Shown here: one piece after another, positions 23,401-36,600 of the stretch
Position numbering within the stretch: position 1 is the first letter of the stretch
Layout of the letters: each line of letters begins with the position of its first letter
DNA from: Sphagnum magellanicum
Lineage: Eukaryota; Streptophyta; Sphagnopsida; Sphagnales; Sphagnaceae
Assembly (NCBI GenBank): GCA_021904315.1
Contig: CM038919.1
Coordinates: 12,517,666 to 12,581,665, forward strand
DNA: 64,000 bases
Direction of reading: 5' to 3'
Position numbers and translations under genes: made by a program
Notes under the pieces: generated by a model
Databases searched by the model: none
The model's input: the letters and a program-made list of their open reading frames with translations, nothing else
What the model was told of the DNA's origin: nothing

Positions 23401-26400
23401 CCTCCTCAACCTTCTGTTTCTCTAAAGCAATTGCAGCATGTGCTTTCTCACTCTCATCCAGCAGCAGTTTTCTCTTGATGTCAAGCTCATTCGTCACTCT
23501 CTCCCTCTCTTCTGCCACACGATCCATCTCCACTTCAATCTCTCTCCTTGCTTTCTCTCTATCCTCAAGAACCTGATTCCTATCCAGCTCAATCTGAGTC
23601 TGCAAATTCTTCCTTTCTAGCTGGACCTCAGACATGAGCGTTTCTCTTAAACTATGAAGCTCTTTGTGGAGTCTCTCCTTCTCAGATTCCAACTCCAATC
23701 TCAAATTCTCCCGTTCAGAATCTATTTCTTGCTTCTGAAGATCCAACTTCTTTTGCAAATCCTGCTGCTCAATCTCCAAGTGTTCCCTGTTGAGTTCCCA
23801 ATCCTTCCGTACCTTCTCTCTTTCCTCCTCAATCTCTTGCCTCTCAAGTTCACATTCTCGGCGCAGGTGCTCACGCTCCTCTGCAATTTGTTGTTTCTCT
23901 TCAATAAGTTTCAACTTGTTTGCCTCCATCTCCTTTGTAGCCTGCTCAATCTCTTTATTCAATTCAGTGATCCGCTGATACTCCAACTTGTGCTTTGTCT
24001 CTTCCACACGCACCCCTTTCTCCAACTCCATAACTTCATGGTACTGCGTATCCAGAGCGGTTTCACGCTCCTTGAGCTCCTCCATCTTTTGGGTTACCTC
24101 CTGTTCCCGCATCTTGATCTCCAACAGTTGAAGCTGAATATCATGGTCCTGAGCCTTTGCAGTAGCCATTGCTTGATCCAAAACCATTCTATCAGCAACC
24201 AGCAATTCTCGTACCTTTTGAAGCTCCTGGGTGGCTTCTTCCAGGTCTGCTTTCTTAAGCTCCATCTCAGATGTCTGGCTCTCAAGCTGCTGCTTGAGAA
24301 CCACCTGTGATACAAAGTGTACAACTGGTTAGCATGCCACCGATGACTGCATCAACCACCTCTATGTGAAAAGGCCTGCAATTGCGGACTCGCTGCTCCA
24401 AAGTCCCATATCAAATTTTGGAACAGTTGTACAAAATTTTAGTCTGGGTCATAAAAAGAGCAAAGAAAAATGTAATCATTCGGAAGTACAAGGACTTCAC
24501 GCCTCACCAGTTCTTGCTTATGTTCTACAATTGCCTCCTCCCGCAGCTTCAAACCATCATTGAAGGCATCCAGCCGAGATCTTTCTTGAGCCACATATTG
24601 CTCTGTCTCTTTTACATGCTGCTCATGCTGCTCAAATGCCTGCCAGCAATATTCAAAAGAGTTTCCTCTGATTCAGAATTGAAACTACAATGATCTTATG
24701 TATGCATAAGATCCCAGAGTAAACTCCACAACCCTTTTGAAGCTAACATAAAATTTACAAGGATACAAACAAGAGGCAACCCAGAGCTCCATGTCCATGA
24801 CTACCATCAGCTTACAGGTTGACTGCTTCTGTTACAACAAGTTCAAAGTCTCTCAGGCCTGAAAATGTGAAACCCACTGAAATGGAGGTTGGTCTGTAGA
24901 CCCTGAAAATTTGAAATCCAGTTTATATGGAGGAAAGCTTACCAGTTCTCTACCAGCAAGCCTTTCTTCTCGAATTGCAAAATCCTGCTCCCTCTTAGTC
25001 ACTCCTAGGTCCCTCTCAGTCAATGCCTGCATTACAAAGGGCAGTGCAAGGCTTGGTACATAAACTTACTAGCTTGGACATTCCTTATTGGGTAGGGATG
25101 AATGAACACACCAAACATCATGCTAAGTCCTTAAAAACAACTATGTTAAGAAATTGGGTTGGCTATGCGAGCATCTTCTCTGAACCACACATCTATCTCA
25201 ACAATAAATGCCCTCAAATAAAGAGCCAACAAAGAAAGGCCCACAAATCATGTAAAGGGTATAACCTTCTCTTTCTCTACAAGAGTCAGAGCACGAGCAT
25301 TGAGTTCATTGTCAGAGTTCTGAATCAAGGTTCGTTCTTTGTCCAAAAAAGAGCGAGTCTCTTCGAGTTCATTGGTCCTTTGTTTGAGCACTTCCTCCCT
25401 TTGGTTCATCTCCTCTTCTCGTTGATTGAGAAGACGGTCACCATCCTGTAGTCGCACACGGGCCTCATCCAGCCTCTTCTCCCATGCATGCAAGCTTCCC
25501 TCCTCTAATTTCATTTGCTCCTTTTGAGCATCAACACTACCAGCCACATCCTTGTAATTTTAGCCCATCTCTAGCTGAGAGATATACCATCTTCAACAAT
25601 ACTGGCTAAGAAGAGCAAGAGAAAATGTTGATAAGATTGTGGGGCAGAAAAGAGACAGGTATAGATCTTAACACATACTCTGCAAAGATGCTGTGGCGCT
25701 CACGTCGAAGGGCATCTTCACGAGCTTCTATCTCATGGAGCCGATGTTCAGACTCAGTCAATTTCCTGCTGGCTTCTGCATGGAGAACCTGGGCTTGAGA
25801 TAGTTTCACATCAGCCTGGAGGGACTTCTGATCAATTTCAGCTGCCATTTCCTTGGCCAGAGCCAACTGTCTCTCAGCAGCTTGCTTTACTGCAGACTCC
25901 TCTGCTTGCATCTCCTTCAAGGCCGTCTCAAGCTGTTTCAAAATGATCCTCATGATAGTTACAGGACATGATTATGGTCAAAGACAAATCAATGACACTA
26001 TATATTCATGAGTACCGAGAATTTCTCTAAACTTAGGATTTCAATCAACATGAAAAGAATTGAGAGATGACCCAATAACAAGGTTACAGCCATTTCAGGT
26101 TTGACAATATAACAGCAGCCACTCAGCAAGCATGGAAAAGAGGAAACCCTCCCCTAAGGAAAAGAGAAAACAGGACCGCAAACAAAATCAGGGAGCTCTT
26201 TGAATAAAGTGACATCATACACATGTTCAGGGACCTCAACAGAACCATTAACAAATAACAATACCAACCTACCATAACATCCCCACTGACTTCATCAGTT
26301 CCCAGCATGATCTAACATTAACCAATATGCTGAGCTTCTGCCACAAGACTGGCTGGAACAGGAAACTCAACCATGATGCTGGCAAGCTTAAAACCTAAAA

Positions 26401-28364
26401 GAGAATGAAAAGACTAAAAAAGCTCAAGAAGAAAGAAGAACAAGAAAACAAAAAAGAAACAAAAAGGGAGAAAGACGAAAAATGGAAACACTTGAAAAGG
26501 AAAGGAGGAAGGGAGAAACAGGGAAGACATTGAGAGAAAGAACTTTAGAGCATAAAATGCATTTCAAAAAGCTCCCCACTTAGGCTTAAGAAGCCTTTGA
26601 AATAATTTTTCTGAAGATTCCAAATGCAGAAACACCACATAGAAATATTTCTCTGTTGAGCAAACCACCAGTTTGAAAGAAACTTTGAAGAATAGCAAAT
26701 TGAAATAATTACAGATAATTGATAGCTTACATCAAGAACACATTGTTTTTCAAGCTCAAGAGCTTTTTGGGTAGATTCCAGCCGTCCAAGAGCTTCAGAT
26801 AATTCAAGCAAGTGTGCAGCTTTCTCTCGCTGCAAAGTTTCATGTGCATCAGCAATGGCCCCCTTCAGTTCATCAACCTGTGATGTCCATGTTTTCCTCT
26901 GCAGCAGCAGAAGGCCCATGTTGTACTGATAGTCATATAACTGCATACCACAAAATCAAAACCATCAGCATTTGAAAATAACTGGGGTTGGTGTACACAT
27001 TCATAATGGATTAATGTTATTCCAGAGGAAACTCCACCAAAAGTAACAAAACAAATGTGGTGTCAGTTCCAGCCAAATCAAATAAAACACAGCAGTAATG
27101 AGTGTGGTCATAAGCTTGTGAGTGCTGCTCATCAATATCAGACCATCAGATTCATCATGAATAAGCAACGACTAGCTGCCATTACTAGCTGCTGAGCTTA
27201 CCAGCTCCCAACAGTTGGTGTACACAGTTACTTACTAATCTGATCAAAACTATTATACCTTTGGACCTTTTGGAAAACTAATTCAGCTCTCCCTACTAGA
27301 TGGGAATATTACTCTGCAAACACTATACTGGATGCAGAGAATTGTAAGGCAGGCCAAACAAACTAATGCCATCAGTTCCTGGTAGTGATCATAGTTAAGA
27401 ATATAATAATCTGCTCAAAACTCAATGCAAATAACTCCAGAGTGACAATCTTCCAACATTTCCAAGTGTACAAACAGAGGACTCTAGGTTTTACCCTTGT
27501 ACCAAAATTGATAAATTAAAAAAAATTGTACATAAGGATCTTCCAGGAATGCGTTGCCTCTCTCATTCTTTCAACACAAAGGATCCCAGCAACAAAAACT
27601 ATCTGAATTCTTTTAGTTACAAGAGATACAAGTTTTGAAGTTGTTGCTTCTGCCTGTCCAGCACCATTATCTCTCTAAATGCCATTTTAGGGACAGTAAA
27701 TTAAGAAGAGAAGAGGGGAGAGAACTGAAAAAAGAACTAGTCTGGATGAATTCTTGACACGGCAAGCATATCTTTGAAAATGCAGAGAAGTCACAACAAT
27801 AGTGTTTTAAAGGTAACTGTTGTATGTCAGTGCCAGAACCCCCCCCCCAAAAAAAACACAAACAAACAAACCCTTTCTCAAACCTCTAGATTCAGCTACC
27901 TGTCAGTGTGCCCTAAACTTATACCGAGTAGAAATGTAGTGCCCTTTGAACTCATTCACTTTGCATGTCATGGTCTTTGAGACTCTCCTCAAATCCAAGG
28001 ACTCTTACAAACAAGGAAAAAGTGCAAAGGGCTTCAAGATGAAAATTACCTCAGATTCCAGTGCAGCAAGACGGGCATGTAAGGCAGCCCGATCTTTGCG
28101 CTCCAGAGAGGGCATGTCAAGAGCCCCTTCCTCTTGGAACCTCTTCCATATATCTGATTCTGAAGGCGCTCCTTCACCACCATTCCGTCCTGCTGACATG
28201 ATGGTGGGCGGCTCCACCAGAGCCAGAGCTTCATCGCCACCTGCTGCCATGCTGCTGCTGATGTTTGTTGGGGATCCTCTTTTTCCATTGTCCCTTGCCA
28301 TTGTGCGCAGCAGGGGTTGCCTGCTCTGTGGTGGCGACCCTCTTCTCCCCTGAGGAGTGAACAT
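20480..28364 (-). CDS. NMCP/CRWN nuclear lamina coiled-coil protein, nine coding exons
   Basis: Plant lamin-like protein of the inner nuclear periphery; the family sets nuclear shape and chromatin organisation. Minus-strand coding exons are 28364-28050, 26940-26731, 25932-25679, 25536-25266, 25026-24943, 24639-24508, 24304-21837, 21496-21358 and 21076-20480. All introns are GT-AG, phases agree, and the total is 1,489 residues. Residues 1-3 onward read MFTPQGRR, the family N terminus, with SP sites flanking the rod. A heptad-rich coiled coil covers about 75-1000. C-terminal family marks are WLRKC (residue about 1060-1070), basic KRRRK and QRKRLR (nuclear localisation), RYNFRP, a long Glu/Asp-rich tail and the terminal EKLWDFFTT. 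It is longer than the angiosperm proteins I know (about 1,100-1,200). An upstream in-frame GTG is not used as the start. The exon 8 donor (GTACAC) is weak, so that boundary is least certain. Confidence 0.92.
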
Positions 28365-29264
28365 GGAGGTATTCACCTTCTCCAGTCTTTTTGTTTTTAC
28401 TCAAGAGAAGGCCCAATCCCGAGCAAGCTTCACACACCTAACCCTTTTCTTCTTTTTTTCTAGAAGTTGGTGCTGAAACCTTTTTTTAGTTCCAAGGCTT
28501 GTCCCAGTCCTGGAGCAGAAAACAAAAAAAACCTATAAAACTCCCCCAAGAGTTCAAAAACAAAACCCGACAAAGCTCTTAAGGCTGTGTAGGAATACGA
28601 GATCTTAGAGACCCTCGAGTTTACAACCAGAGCCAACACCCAAGAGACCAAGAAACAACAGTCCACGAGAAACATTAACAAACTTTGACATCCCTTCTCC
28701 TTCCATTGAAAAAAAAAAAAAAAAACAAAAGGCGGAGCTTCTTGACAGGCAGCTCTCTCCCTATTAAGAGCTACTGTGCAAACTGGAAACTTAGAGACAA
28801 ACCCCCCGGAGACAAAAAAAAAAACAAAAACAACAGTCTCACCAAGTTCGTTATCAAAGCAGCTGTGGCACCCAACCCGTCGTCGTCTTCCTCCTCGTTC
28901 TGCACCTCGGCGTCAAGTCTCGTGAATGCAGTACAGAGCTTTTGGGATCCAGGGTTTGCAACCGAAGTACCTATTCCTCGCTACCTCCGAGTAGGTAAGC
29001 AAACTCCTCCCCGCAGTTTGGTAAACCCGTAATCGTCAGACAACAAAGTGAAGGCGGTGGTGGGCATTTGTGAACAGACAGCAAAGTGCCCACAGCCCAC
29101 CAGCAGCTCCCTCTTCTTCCGCGCAAGATAAGACTCAGCCAAACCCCCGCGCGCGCGCACACACAAGCGCACACGCAACAAGACGACGACGAAGGCAAAC
29201 CCAATTCCGGCAACAGAAAACGCCGAAGAACATGTATGCTCCTCTTCCCTCTCCATTTGGCCTG

Positions 29265-29311
29265 TCTTTCTTCGGGGAATCTTCTTGGACCACATTTGTG
29301 GTGTTTTATTA
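29265..29311 (-). promoter_or_regulatory. CCACA-TT-TGTGG promoter repeat, unit 1
   Basis: The unit reads, on the plus strand, CTTTCTTCGGGGAATCTTCT followed by TGGACCACATTTGTGG and a T-rich tail. It has a counterpart at the same relative place in copy 2 (58443-58494). Confidence 0.5.
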
Positions 29312-29382
29312 GCTCTATATATTTAGTCTCACCAAATATGTGCTCTTTAGTTTCTTTCCTTTTCCCCTTTCTTTCTTTCTTT

Positions 29383-29425
29383 CTTTAGGGGGGAACATTC
29401 GTGGACCACATTTGTGGCCTTTTAC
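29383..29425 (-). promoter_or_regulatory. CCACA-TT-TGTGG promoter repeat, unit 2
   Basis: A second unit with the same CCACATTTGTGG core, matched by 58361-58408 in copy 2. Confidence 0.5.
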
Positions 29426-29823
29426 TTTTTTCAGTGAACATGTGTTTTTTGTTGGTCTTGCCTACCAAGGCAAGGCAAGGCAAGGCAAGGCTATTGTGTT
29501 TAGATACATTATAGAGTATAGTAGCTTAAGGGATTTTTTATAGGTCCCTAGGTAATAATAGGTCTGCTTTTTCATATTAGGATTTTTGAAAAGATGATAT
29601 TTTAGCCTGCTTTGAAACTTGAGATTAGTTATAGAGTTATAATATTTGGATTTTGGTTTCTTTTTTAGGGAATTTTTGGAAGATTATATATTTGCATGGT
29701 GAAATATTTGAGTTTTCATGATTCTTCTTTTGCATTAAGATAACCACTTTTTGAATAATGTAAATGTCAAGGCCACAGAGTGTGACACACTCCCTTGTTG
29801 TTGTTTTTGTTTTTTTTTTGGGC

Positions 29824-29877
29824 CTTTCTTTCTCTGGGGAATATTCTTGGATCACATTTATGGCTTTTTATTATTAG
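29824..29877 (-). promoter_or_regulatory. CCACA-TT-TGTGG-like repeat, unit 3
   Basis: A further unit (GGCCTTTCTTTCTCTGGGGA, then a degenerate core TCACATTTATGG), about 400 bp farther out. No copy-2 counterpart was found. Confidence 0.4.
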
Positions 29878-29984
29878 TTTACCTTTGTATCCTCTTTGCA
29901 TAAACTTCTTTATAAAAACTTAAGCTCTGGGGTCATGCCAATCTCAATGTTTTAATCCATTTTATGGGTGTCAAGACTATTCAC

Positions 29985-30182
29985 AAATTACCAGCCTGGT
30001 TGAGCCAGTTACTGGACACAACAACAAGCCATCCTTCTTGATAATTGAGAGAGAATCCAGATATGCCCTCTTTTCATCCATGTAAAGAGCAATTATGAAG
30101 CCTTCATCCAAGTAATGGAAGGCCATGGAATCATTGGGCTTATGAGAGCCCCCAAGAAGGTGGTAGGTAGGTACCTTGAGTT
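29985..30182 (-). pseudogene. short unidentified coding-like remnant
   Basis: A minus-strand frame of about 62 codons reads as ordinary protein sequence (KVPTYHLLGGSHKPNDSMAF, then ALYMDEKRAYLDS and GLLLCPVTGSTRLV) and ends in TAG. It has no upstream start in frame. I do not recognise the family. It may be a captured exon or transposon piece. Confidence 0.3.
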
Positions 30183-32314
30183 AACTAAGAAGTCATTAAT
30201 GACACACAAGTCAAAGGTTATGTGGGTTGTATAACTCAGGACCTAAACAGCCAATCAGAGTGTCTAGATTCCAACAAGGGATGGTTTATGGTTTATTGAA
30301 TTATTGAATAAGCAATCATGTGGACCATAGTTATTAGCATCTTATTTTTATTATGAAATAACCACCAATTTTGTAATTTTGGTGATCTTGCTTGAATTGA
30401 AATTTAAAATTAGGTTTAAAAGTACATAATTTGTTCCTTTTGCCCCTCCTTTGCCTCCCTTTGTGACCCCCTTTGGGTTTTGCTTTTCTGCCTTCTGATG
30501 TTTGGGTCTTATCTCTTTGTACTTCCTTTTACCCTTTTGCTGGGTTTTCTGTGTTTCATGAAGCTTGTCAGGGTTTCATCATCACTGTTGTTGTTATTAT
30601 TATTATTATTATTATTACGAGACAGATGGATGAAATGATGCTTCACGACGTCCTTTACTATATGTAATTACTCATGAGTTGAATTTTTCAATGCACAATC
30701 CCCTGGCTATGAGCAAAGAAAGAATGTGCTACCCTATTCATGTGAAAAAGGAGTTTATGAAGCCTCCAGACAGGCTTGTTGTGAGAGTGAAAGTGGGATC
30801 CATTCCTTCTTTCGTATGTGGATAATATGGGGACAATCCCTTTTAAGTAATCCTTTCCATTCTACTACCATATATATGCTCACAACACTTGGTCTATATG
30901 TCTATCTCATGAGTCTCTTGGTGGTTTCCCAACAAATGTTTTTTATCAACCCGAATCCAAGAAATTTGGAGTGCACCTTTATATTCAAGACTATCTCTCC
31001 CAGAACAAAGGAATGATCTTAACCTACTCTTGAGAGTGGGACCATGCTCTAGGCTGGAATTATGATTTTTTTAAAAGTATATTTATGATGTAACTTAGTT
31101 TTTGAATATAGAATTGCAATGGAGTAAACCCACCTCCAACCAAAAAAAAACATTAAGAAGGGAGTGTTGACTCTTCCCCCACCATTCATGAAAAAATTGT
31201 CCTGTAATTGTGGCTCATTTCCCTAGTCCCTTCAATTCATCAATAGGAGCCTCGTGGTCTCCCATCTCCCTTGTCCATTAGGGGCCCTTGCAAAAGAGGT
31301 TAATGTGCTCAAAGACCTCTTCTAATCTCACTTGGGTGTCTTTGCTTTTTGTTTATAGTTAGGTTTCATTGCTTCTTCTTTTTTTGGTGTTTTTTTGTTT
31401 TTACCTCTTTTAAATTTTTAGTGTTTCTCATTCATGGCCTTAGCCTTTAGTTTGCAACCAAGGTTTAAATCTGAAAAAAGAAGTGGGTCAAGAAAATGAA
31501 TCTCATATTCATAAATATATTTTCATTTTAAAAATTAAAATCTCATGAAATGTCTCAAATCTTTTTTTAAGACAAGGTTTTAATTAGCAAACTTTGTTCA
31601 AATTGGAGTTTCTTTAAACAATTGAGGTTATGTTTTTTATTTCAATATCTAAAACATAGTTATGATTTGAAATCAAACTAACAATTTGACTCCCAACAAT
31701 TAAAACTTTTAAAAAATAAAGATCCAATGATTTTCAATTGGAATGTGTGATATGACATTTATTTATTTATTTTTTAAACCTATTTAATCAAAGTTTGCAT
31801 ACGAGAATCATTAATCATAAAATTGTGGGACTCATAACTTGACAAAATTAATAATGTTTAAAATTTTCATTTAGAAACTTTAAGAATTTTTGTCATTTTG
31901 ATGTACTCCCAAGAGCTAATCACAAAATATAATATATAAAAAAATGTTCACTATTCTCAAGTTCAACCTAATATGTTTTATGTGTGTGAATTATTATCAG
32001 TTCATTTGTGCACCATTTTGATTCTAATTTTCATTAATTGTCTTCTCTAATGATTTGTGTAAATTGAAATCAGCTTAAACTCACATTTGTGAATTCATCC
32101 CATGAATTTCATCCTAAAATTTTCAAACTTTTTTTCTTTGTGGGAATTAGGTGGCACACCTTAGGTTTGCATTTCATCACAAAATCAAAAATTAAGAATT
32201 TTTTACATTTTTGATATCATTTAACAGACCTAACCTAAGGGTTCATTATTCTTCACTTCTAACCACCACCACATACTTGCTTGAGAATGGCCTTGAGAAA
32301 GTAGTTACCTATTT
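30183..32314. other. AT-rich intergenic DNA
   Basis: Holds a (TTA)n microsatellite at about 30589-30617 and no convincing gene. The 96-codon frame at 30726-31016 shows no domain. Confidence 0.5.
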
Positions 32315-32488
32315 ACCTATTTCCTACCTTCCTACCTATCTAGGTTACCTTACCTACATACTTAACCTACTTACCTATTTCCTACCTTCCTACCTATCTA
32401 GACTATCTTACTTACAACCTTAACCTACCTACATGTTTCCTACTCTCTTGCCTATCTAGGCTACCTTACCTACATACTCAACCTAAGC
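32315..32488 (+). repeat. 58-bp tandem repeat, three units
   Basis: Units starting at 32315, 32373 and 32431 share 'cctaccttcctacctatcta' and a 'taccttacctacatac' segment. The third unit is the most diverged. Confidence 0.75.
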
Positions 32489-32599
32489 TAAATTATTTAT
32501 TTACAATTTTTTTAGCTCTTACTTACATGTGAATATAGACTTGCAAAAGATTTTGAAACATTCATATATTATATGTCACACCTTAAATGTTTGTGTGTT

Positions 32600-32660
32600 T
32601 ACTAATTAAGGGTTTAACTTTTCATATGGAGGTGAGGAGTTCAAATTGTCATACTTGCAA
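32600..32660 (+). repeat. possible SINE head fragment
   Basis: An A-box-like 'actaattaagggttta' is followed by B-box-like 'aggagttcaaattgtc'. It resembles the clearer fragments at 46308 and 50122. Confidence 0.3.
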
Positions 32661-33130
32661 CCTACGTTAAACTAGTTAGGCCCCACCTACACTACTTAGC
32701 TTTAGGCCTAGCCTAAATTCCTAAGTTACCAAGTCCTAAATGCTTAAGCTACCTAGCCTTAGGTTGAACCTAGGTGGCATGGGTTATTTATCCTTAAGCT
32801 AAATTAGTTGTCACATAAACTACCTAACTTAAGGCCTAGCCTAAGTGGCCTAAATTATGTATATGTTAATTAAATTAAATGCCATGTAAGCAACCTGGCT
32901 TAAATTAATTAGCCTTAAGCTAGACTAATTTACACCTAAGCTAGGTGCCATGTAAACTACCTAGCTTAGGCTATGTAGCATTAAGCTAGACTAATTTCCA
33001 CCTAAGCTAGGTGCCATGTAAGCTACCTAACCTTAAACATAACATAGGTGGCTTAGACTATCTAGCTTTAGACTAAGTGCCACATAAGCTAGCTAGCCAT
33101 ATGCCTAACCTAGGTGCCATCATGGTACAT
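32620..33130 (+). repeat. ~66-bp degenerate tandem repeat rich in 'taagctaggtgccatgtaa'
   Basis: Units at about 32913 and 32979 are nearly identical over 60 bp. Flanking DNA contains more decayed versions. Confidence 0.6.
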
Positions 33131-33510
33131 AGTACAAAACCTTAAGCTAAGTTAGACATGTGACATCTTATGAACACAAATTGGTAATTGCCATGTATTG
33201 ACACAACATGGGTCAAAAATATATTGTATTCCATATATAACCCATGTGATCCAATGGTTAGAATTGCTTGGTTAACTAGGGAACTGGAACCCAACAGAAA
33301 ACTGTTTCCTGTGACACTTACCATTCATCCTTCATGGGTGCTGCTGGTTCACTGTGGCCCTAATGAAGTACCTAAAATGATGACCTTGCCTTTAACCCAC
33401 TAGGGAGTGGGGACGGTTTGGCTGATTCTGGCTCCCAGCAGTTAGTCTACTACAGGGAGAGAGGGTCCCCCAGTGGGGGCGTGGGGATGCCAGGCAGGAC
33501 CAAGAGTGGA

Positions 33511-33583
33511 TGCAGCACCGGGACTTCCTGGGAGGTCACCCATCCCAGTACTATTCCGGCCCAAAAGCACTTAACTTCAAAGG
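33511..33583 (-). repeat. 5S rRNA-derived fragment (retroelement-borne)
   Basis: The minus strand reads like the 3' two-thirds of plant 5S rRNA: 'gaagttaagtgcttttgggc' (A box region), then 'ggaatagta' at the intermediate element, and 'gatgggtgacctcc' (intact C box), ending near the 5S 3' side. The 5' third is missing. Such pieces occur in Cassandra-type TRIM LTRs and in 5S-derived SINEs (SINE3). A lone 5S pseudogene is also possible. Flanking 33400-33510 is unusually GC-rich. Confidence 0.7.
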
Positions 33584-33603
33584 CGCTTAGTCTATTACAT
33601 ATT

Positions 33604-36600
33604 TAATTGGAAATTAGCTCTCTCATCACCTCTCCACACACTATGAGAAAAAGCATTGTAAAACTCTTGGATGAAAATCAAACATGCCACCTTGGATGAA
33701 CCATGATAACCAAATATGCCCACCTAATCCAAGAGGGATCTCTAGCATTAGTAGTAGTTGGAAGGTCCTATGAGCACATGTCAAATTCTTATAACCATAA
33801 TATTGAAGTACCAATTGATGATGTCCACTAGGGGTTTTTTTTTGTTGTTTTGACCTGCCACAGATCAAATCTTCATCAAAATAAATGGCAACCCATCAAA
33901 AGTCATAACCAAATGATCTTGAACACGTCGAAATATTCTTGAAAAGACATAAATATTCCTCGCCAAAAGACATATGAAAAACTAAAATACCCATCATTGT
34001 TTCCATGTATTTTTTCATACATAATAAGCAAAAGTTCAAATTTCAAGCCATTATAAAATGCCATAATTAATATTGAGTGAAAAGGGTAGTCTCTACACTC
34101 TAGGTGGAAAGGGTAGTTCATGGTTTGAAATTATAGGCCCGATGTGAAATTATGATACAATAAAGGTCCCAATTTGCAATCCTAGGCTTCCTCCTTTGAC
34201 ACCTAGGATGAATGTTTTTTGGTTGGTTGTTTTCCCAAAATGAAACAATATATGGGATAGATATATCTTGGAAACACTTTCATTTTACATTTGACATGAT
34301 AATTTTTCATTAATAATATGTATCATTCAAGTGATGAAAAAAAGGAGTCAATGATGGTGAAAATTGCCAAGATATGTTGTTCTCGCAAGATATGCCTCTA
34401 TTTTGTTTAATAGCTTGCAAATTCATTTTATTTTTTTAATTCAAAATAATCCAATCATTTTTTGTCTAGTCATTTTCAATTGTAAAAATCAAAAGACACA
34501 ATTGAAATTGAAAGTTGGATAGACAAATTAGTCAATTTAAAGGGAGATTTAAAGGAAGATTAAGACCTAACAGTTTACTATATATAAAATGAAGATGAGA
34601 GGAGTGTCAAAGGATGCAAAATGATTGATGTGAAGCTACAAGAACTTATTAAAGGTCCCCCTATCCAAAGGGCCTATAAAAGAAGATCGATTCAATTGAA
34701 GTAGGTATTCCAAAATGGAGTTGACAAAAAGAAAATCATGGAATATTAATTTGAGAAGTCCTTCGAAAGATCAAACCATGATAAAAAAATCAAAGGTACC
34801 CAAAGATGGACATCAAACAAATCAAAACAAATGTAGATTAAGTAGGTACACACTTTGTATTTAGCATGAACTTGACAAGAAACAAGTTAATTGAAATTCT
34901 CAAAGTCTCCCAATCATTTGAAGAAACGTTTGAACCTAAATGAAAAGAAGAGCTTGAATAGGTGACCCCTTACAACTTTCAAAAATTTACGTCCCTTCAA
35001 CAAAAACCTATGTCTCCATCTCCAAAACACCAATTGAAATAGATCTTACACCAAGAGAACAATACAATTCAAAACAAACAAAATGAATTTTCTAACTTCA
35101 TGAACCCACCTTAACCATGAAAGCCATAAGGGCTTTTCCTCAAGGACTATTTACAATTTGGAGGAGGATTGAATTGCCAAAAGAAACTCACAAAAGAGCA
35201 AATAGAAAACACAAAAAAATATAATTAATTAATTAATTAAATCAATATACATATCAATAGACTTGTTGAATCAAACCCTTTGCGGGGTTTTTTGTCTATA
35301 GGAATTAACATTGTAGGAGGGAACTAAGGAGAGACAAAGAAAAAAACCTTGTTGTCTGTCATTTCCTTATTGTTTTCTTCTTGACATAAATATTTTTTTA
35401 GGAGCAAGATATTTTCAATGTAGTTCTTCAAAATGGAAAGCATTTTGATGAGCTTTCCACTTGACAACCAATTCCATTGGATAGACATTGATGTGTTTCA
35501 CTTGCTTCTGGCATCTCATAAATAGACATTAATATGTATGTACATTTAGAAGTAAAGTAGCTTAAAAATTATTAATGATGAACAAAACAAAAACACATAT
35601 ACTTGATTTTTAAACCCCATTTTTTGGATTTACATGTCTAATTGTATCTATATGATGGCATGCACATTTGATTGAAATTCAAACTCCACATGATTACTTG
35701 AACTATAAACATTGAATGAACAAAAAGGTGGCCAACCCCAAGTTTATTGAGTTTGATCATACATTACAACCACAATTTCCTTATATGGAACATTTCGTGT
35801 CACACACAACTAGTTCTTAAATGTAACTTAACTTTCAATATATGCAAAGGTGTAAGAAATAACATGAGGCATTTAAAGCTTATGAATCAAAATGTTGATG
35901 ATGAAATCAAGTTCAAAGAAACCATATCTGATAACATCATTTGGATGATGTTTTGATTTGTAGCTATAACTATTGATCATCATTCTGCAAGTTGTTTTCA
36001 CATTCAAACATGTACATAATTCTTAAAATTCATTTCAACATCACATGTGGAATTTCCATCTAAACAATTTGTTCAACATCATAGTTAATCAATACATCAT
36101 ACACATATGGACATTGGTGTATTTGCCAAAAATAGGAAACATACATCACATAAGGCACCAAATGGAGAGCAAACATATTATGATGGCAACAACTTGCCTC
36201 CTTTCTTCTATGACCCAAATGTGGAATCATAAACCTTGGTGATTTAATAACCTTCATCCTCCACCTTGTACTTTTGATTGTTATCAAGAATCATCTTGTA
36301 AGAATTTGTAGAGAAATTTACGATCATATGCCTTATAATTATCACCCCATTTGTGAAACAAAGGAAGTAAGTCCCTTCATTGTGTAAGGATGGGATTACA
36401 AATGGACATCACCTTCACATCCTTTAATGACACTATACAAAAAAGTTCACCATCACCTCCATAAAGACATTGGTGTTTTTTGTAAAAGAAATGCGGAAGA
36501 TATGGCATTATCTACCACTGTAACAACTAAAATCAAATGTCACCCACCAAAAGCCTTTTTCTTCATAATTACAATTTAAAAAAAAAACAAAAATGGATGA

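Larger units (their letters stand above)
28365..29430 (-). promoter_or_regulatory. promoter and 5' UTR of NMCP/CRWN copy 1
   Basis: GC- and CpG-rich compared with the distal DNA, with A-rich and CT-rich stretches (28689-28724) and a (GC/AC)n tract at 29147-29170. It aligns throughout with 58360-59389 upstream of the second copy. It contains two units of a motif centred on CCACATTTGTGG, an inverted repeat of CCACA/TGTGG with a 2-bp spacer. The transcription start was not fixed. Confidence 0.6.

Noticed and set aside
23654-24310. 218-codon plus-strand frame, Leu/Phe-rich like a membrane protein
   Set aside because: Exact antisense shadow of the coiled-coil exon 7; Glu/Lys/Gln codons read backwards give Leu/Phe.
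33511-33583. Functional 5S rRNA gene
   Set aside because: The 5' third is absent and several conserved positions differ.
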